Below, piece after piece: positions 4,842 through 5,641 of a stretch of DNA of 5,641 nt (position 1 is the stretch's first letter; each line of letters starts with the position of its first letter). The notes under the pieces were generated by a model that saw nothing but the letters and a program-made list of their open reading frames with translations, had not been told where the DNA came from and made no database searches. A program made the position numbers and the translations under genes. The DNA is from Actinomycetota bacterium (lineage in GTDB: Bacteria > Actinomycetota > Thermoleophilia > Gaiellales > Gaiellaceae). The stretch covers positions 1,506 to 7,146 of the forward strand of contig VAXK01000198.1 in assembly GCA_005885565.1 (NCBI GenBank). Direction: 5' to 3'.

Positions 4842-5641
4842 GTGACCGAGCCGCCGCCCAGCCCGCCGACCCCCGCGGAGGCGAACGAGCGCCTCGAGCA
4901 GGCGCTCTTCGAGATCCGGCGGGTGATCGCCGGACAGGACGCGATGCTCGAGCGCGTGCTCGTGTGCCTGCTGGCGCAGGGGCACCTGCTGATCGAGGGC
5001 GTCCCCGGCCTCGCCAAGACGCTCACGATCAAGACGACGGCGAGCGTTCTCGGCGGCACGTTCTCGCGCATCCAGTTCACGCCCGACCTCGTCCCGTCGG
5101 ATCTCGTCGGCACGCGCGTCTACCGGCCCGGCGAGGGCGTGTTCGACACCGAGCTCGGGCCCGTCTTCTGCAACTTCCTGCTCGCCGACGAGATCAACCG
5201 CGCGCCGGCGAAGGTGCAGTCGGCGCTCCTCGAGGTGATGCAGGAGCGCCAGGTGACGATCGGCCACACGACCTACCCCGTCCCCGACCCGTTCCTCGTC
5301 ATGGCGACGCAGAACCCGATCGAGTCGGAGGGGACGTACCCGCTCCCGGAAGCGCAGGTCGACCGCTTCATGCTCAAGGTCGTCATCGGCTACCCGGAGC
5401 ACGACGAGGAGCTCACGATCGTCCAGCGCCAGCTCGTCGAGCAGCCCGAGCTACGAAAGGCGCTCTCGCTCGAGGATCTCCAGGCGCTGCAGCGCGCCGT
5501 CTTCGACGTCTACGTGGATCCGGCGCTCGTCAGCTACGCGGTCGCTCTGGCCACGGCGACGCGCGACCCGGCCGGTCACGGCGTGCCTCGGCTGGCCGCC
5601 TACGTCGCGTACGGCGCCAGCCCGCGCGGCCCGATCAGCCT
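4842..5641 (+). CDS. MoxR-family AAA+ ATPase, C-terminus cut by window edge
   Basis: The frame starting at GTG 4842 is open to the right edge, giving 266 residues plus two bases; MoxR proteins are usually about 310-350 residues, so roughly the last fifth is missing. It is a cytoplasmic AAA+ ATPase expected to act as a chaperone or metal/cofactor-insertion-type remodeller. Visible motifs are Walker A GVPGLAKT (53-60), Walker B LLADEIN (113-119), sensor 1 ATQNP (155-159), the GTYPLPEAQVDRF segment with the arginine finger region (164-176) and sensor 2 GASPRGP (258-264). The first 15 residues are a Pro-rich tail. In actinobacteria this gene usually precedes a DUF58 protein and a transglutaminase-like membrane protein; those would lie beyond the edge. 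It is divergent from the methyltransferase gene. Confidence 0.95.
   Translation, partial: MTEPPPSPPTPAEANERLEQALFEIRRVIAGQDAMLERVLVCLLAQGHLLIEGVPGLAKTLTIKTTASVLGGTFSRIQFTPDLVPSDLVGTRVYRPGEGVFDTELGPVFCNFLLADEINRAPAKVQSALLEVMQERQVTIGHTTYPVPDPFLVMATQNPIESEGTYPLPEAQVDRFMLKVVIGYPEHDEELTIVQRQLVEQPELRKALSLEDLQALQRAVFDVYVDPALVSYAVALATATRDPAGHGVPRLAAYVAYGASPRGPIS

Noticed and set aside
4011..5402. 463-codon minus-strand open frame across the methyltransferase and MoxR genes
   Set aside because: It overlaps two well-supported genes, is extremely Arg-rich and shows no recognisable domain.
1..5641. CRISPR array, tRNA/rRNA genes, insertion sequence or transposase
   Set aside because: I saw no regularly spaced repeats, cloverleaf with CCA-type arms, or transposase motifs on either strand.

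Overview
The window is high-GC DNA (hand counts of about 58 to 78 % GC, depending on the gene), with mostly strong purine-rich ribosome binding sites, frequent GTG starts and long antisense ORFs produced by GC-biased codon use. The gene types and protein style suggest a soil or aquatic actinobacterium, possibly of the Thermoleophilia (Gaiella/Solirubrobacter-like). That placement is inference, because no RNA gene or taxonomic marker is present.

Layout. Positions 1-196 contain no gene I can support, but they carry two short repeat modules that recur about 4.6 kb away. A two-gene minus-strand operon occupies 2967 down to 197. It encodes a cupredoxin lipoprotein with a complete type 1 copper site, followed by a large membrane protein of the form TM - extracytoplasmic PilJ/NarX-like sensor - TM - PAS - GGDEF - EAL. 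Stop and start share a base (TAGTG), so the two are probably translationally coupled. The 169-base gap 2968-3136 holds three hairpins: a terminator-like one just after the next gene, and a C/G-tract palindrome that may be an operator of the cupredoxin operon. A minus-strand GH18-like protein (3967-3137) follows; it has no signal peptide, a modified DxDxE motif and clearly lower GC. It lies 51 bases downstream of a class I SAM-dependent methyltransferase (4750-4019). A 91-base divergent intergenic region separates the methyltransferase from a plus-strand MoxR-family AAA+ ATPase that starts at 4842 and runs off the right edge.

How the parts may work together. The most coherent unit is the cupredoxin/c-di-GMP operon: an exported blue-copper protein is made in step with a membrane c-di-GMP synthase/phosphodiesterase whose sensor faces the same compartment. 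This suggests that c-di-GMP turnover responds to copper, redox state or an electron-transfer/N-oxide signal. The MoxR gene is probably the first of the usual MoxR-DUF58-transglutaminase cluster continuing to the right. The GH18-like gene looks like an accessory, possibly acquired gene.

The most unusual non-coding signal is a pair of composite intergenic elements (about 115-190 and 4760-4821). They share a CGATAGG-centred hairpin and a 21-base module with one mismatch; the module is in opposite orientation relative to the hairpin in the two copies.
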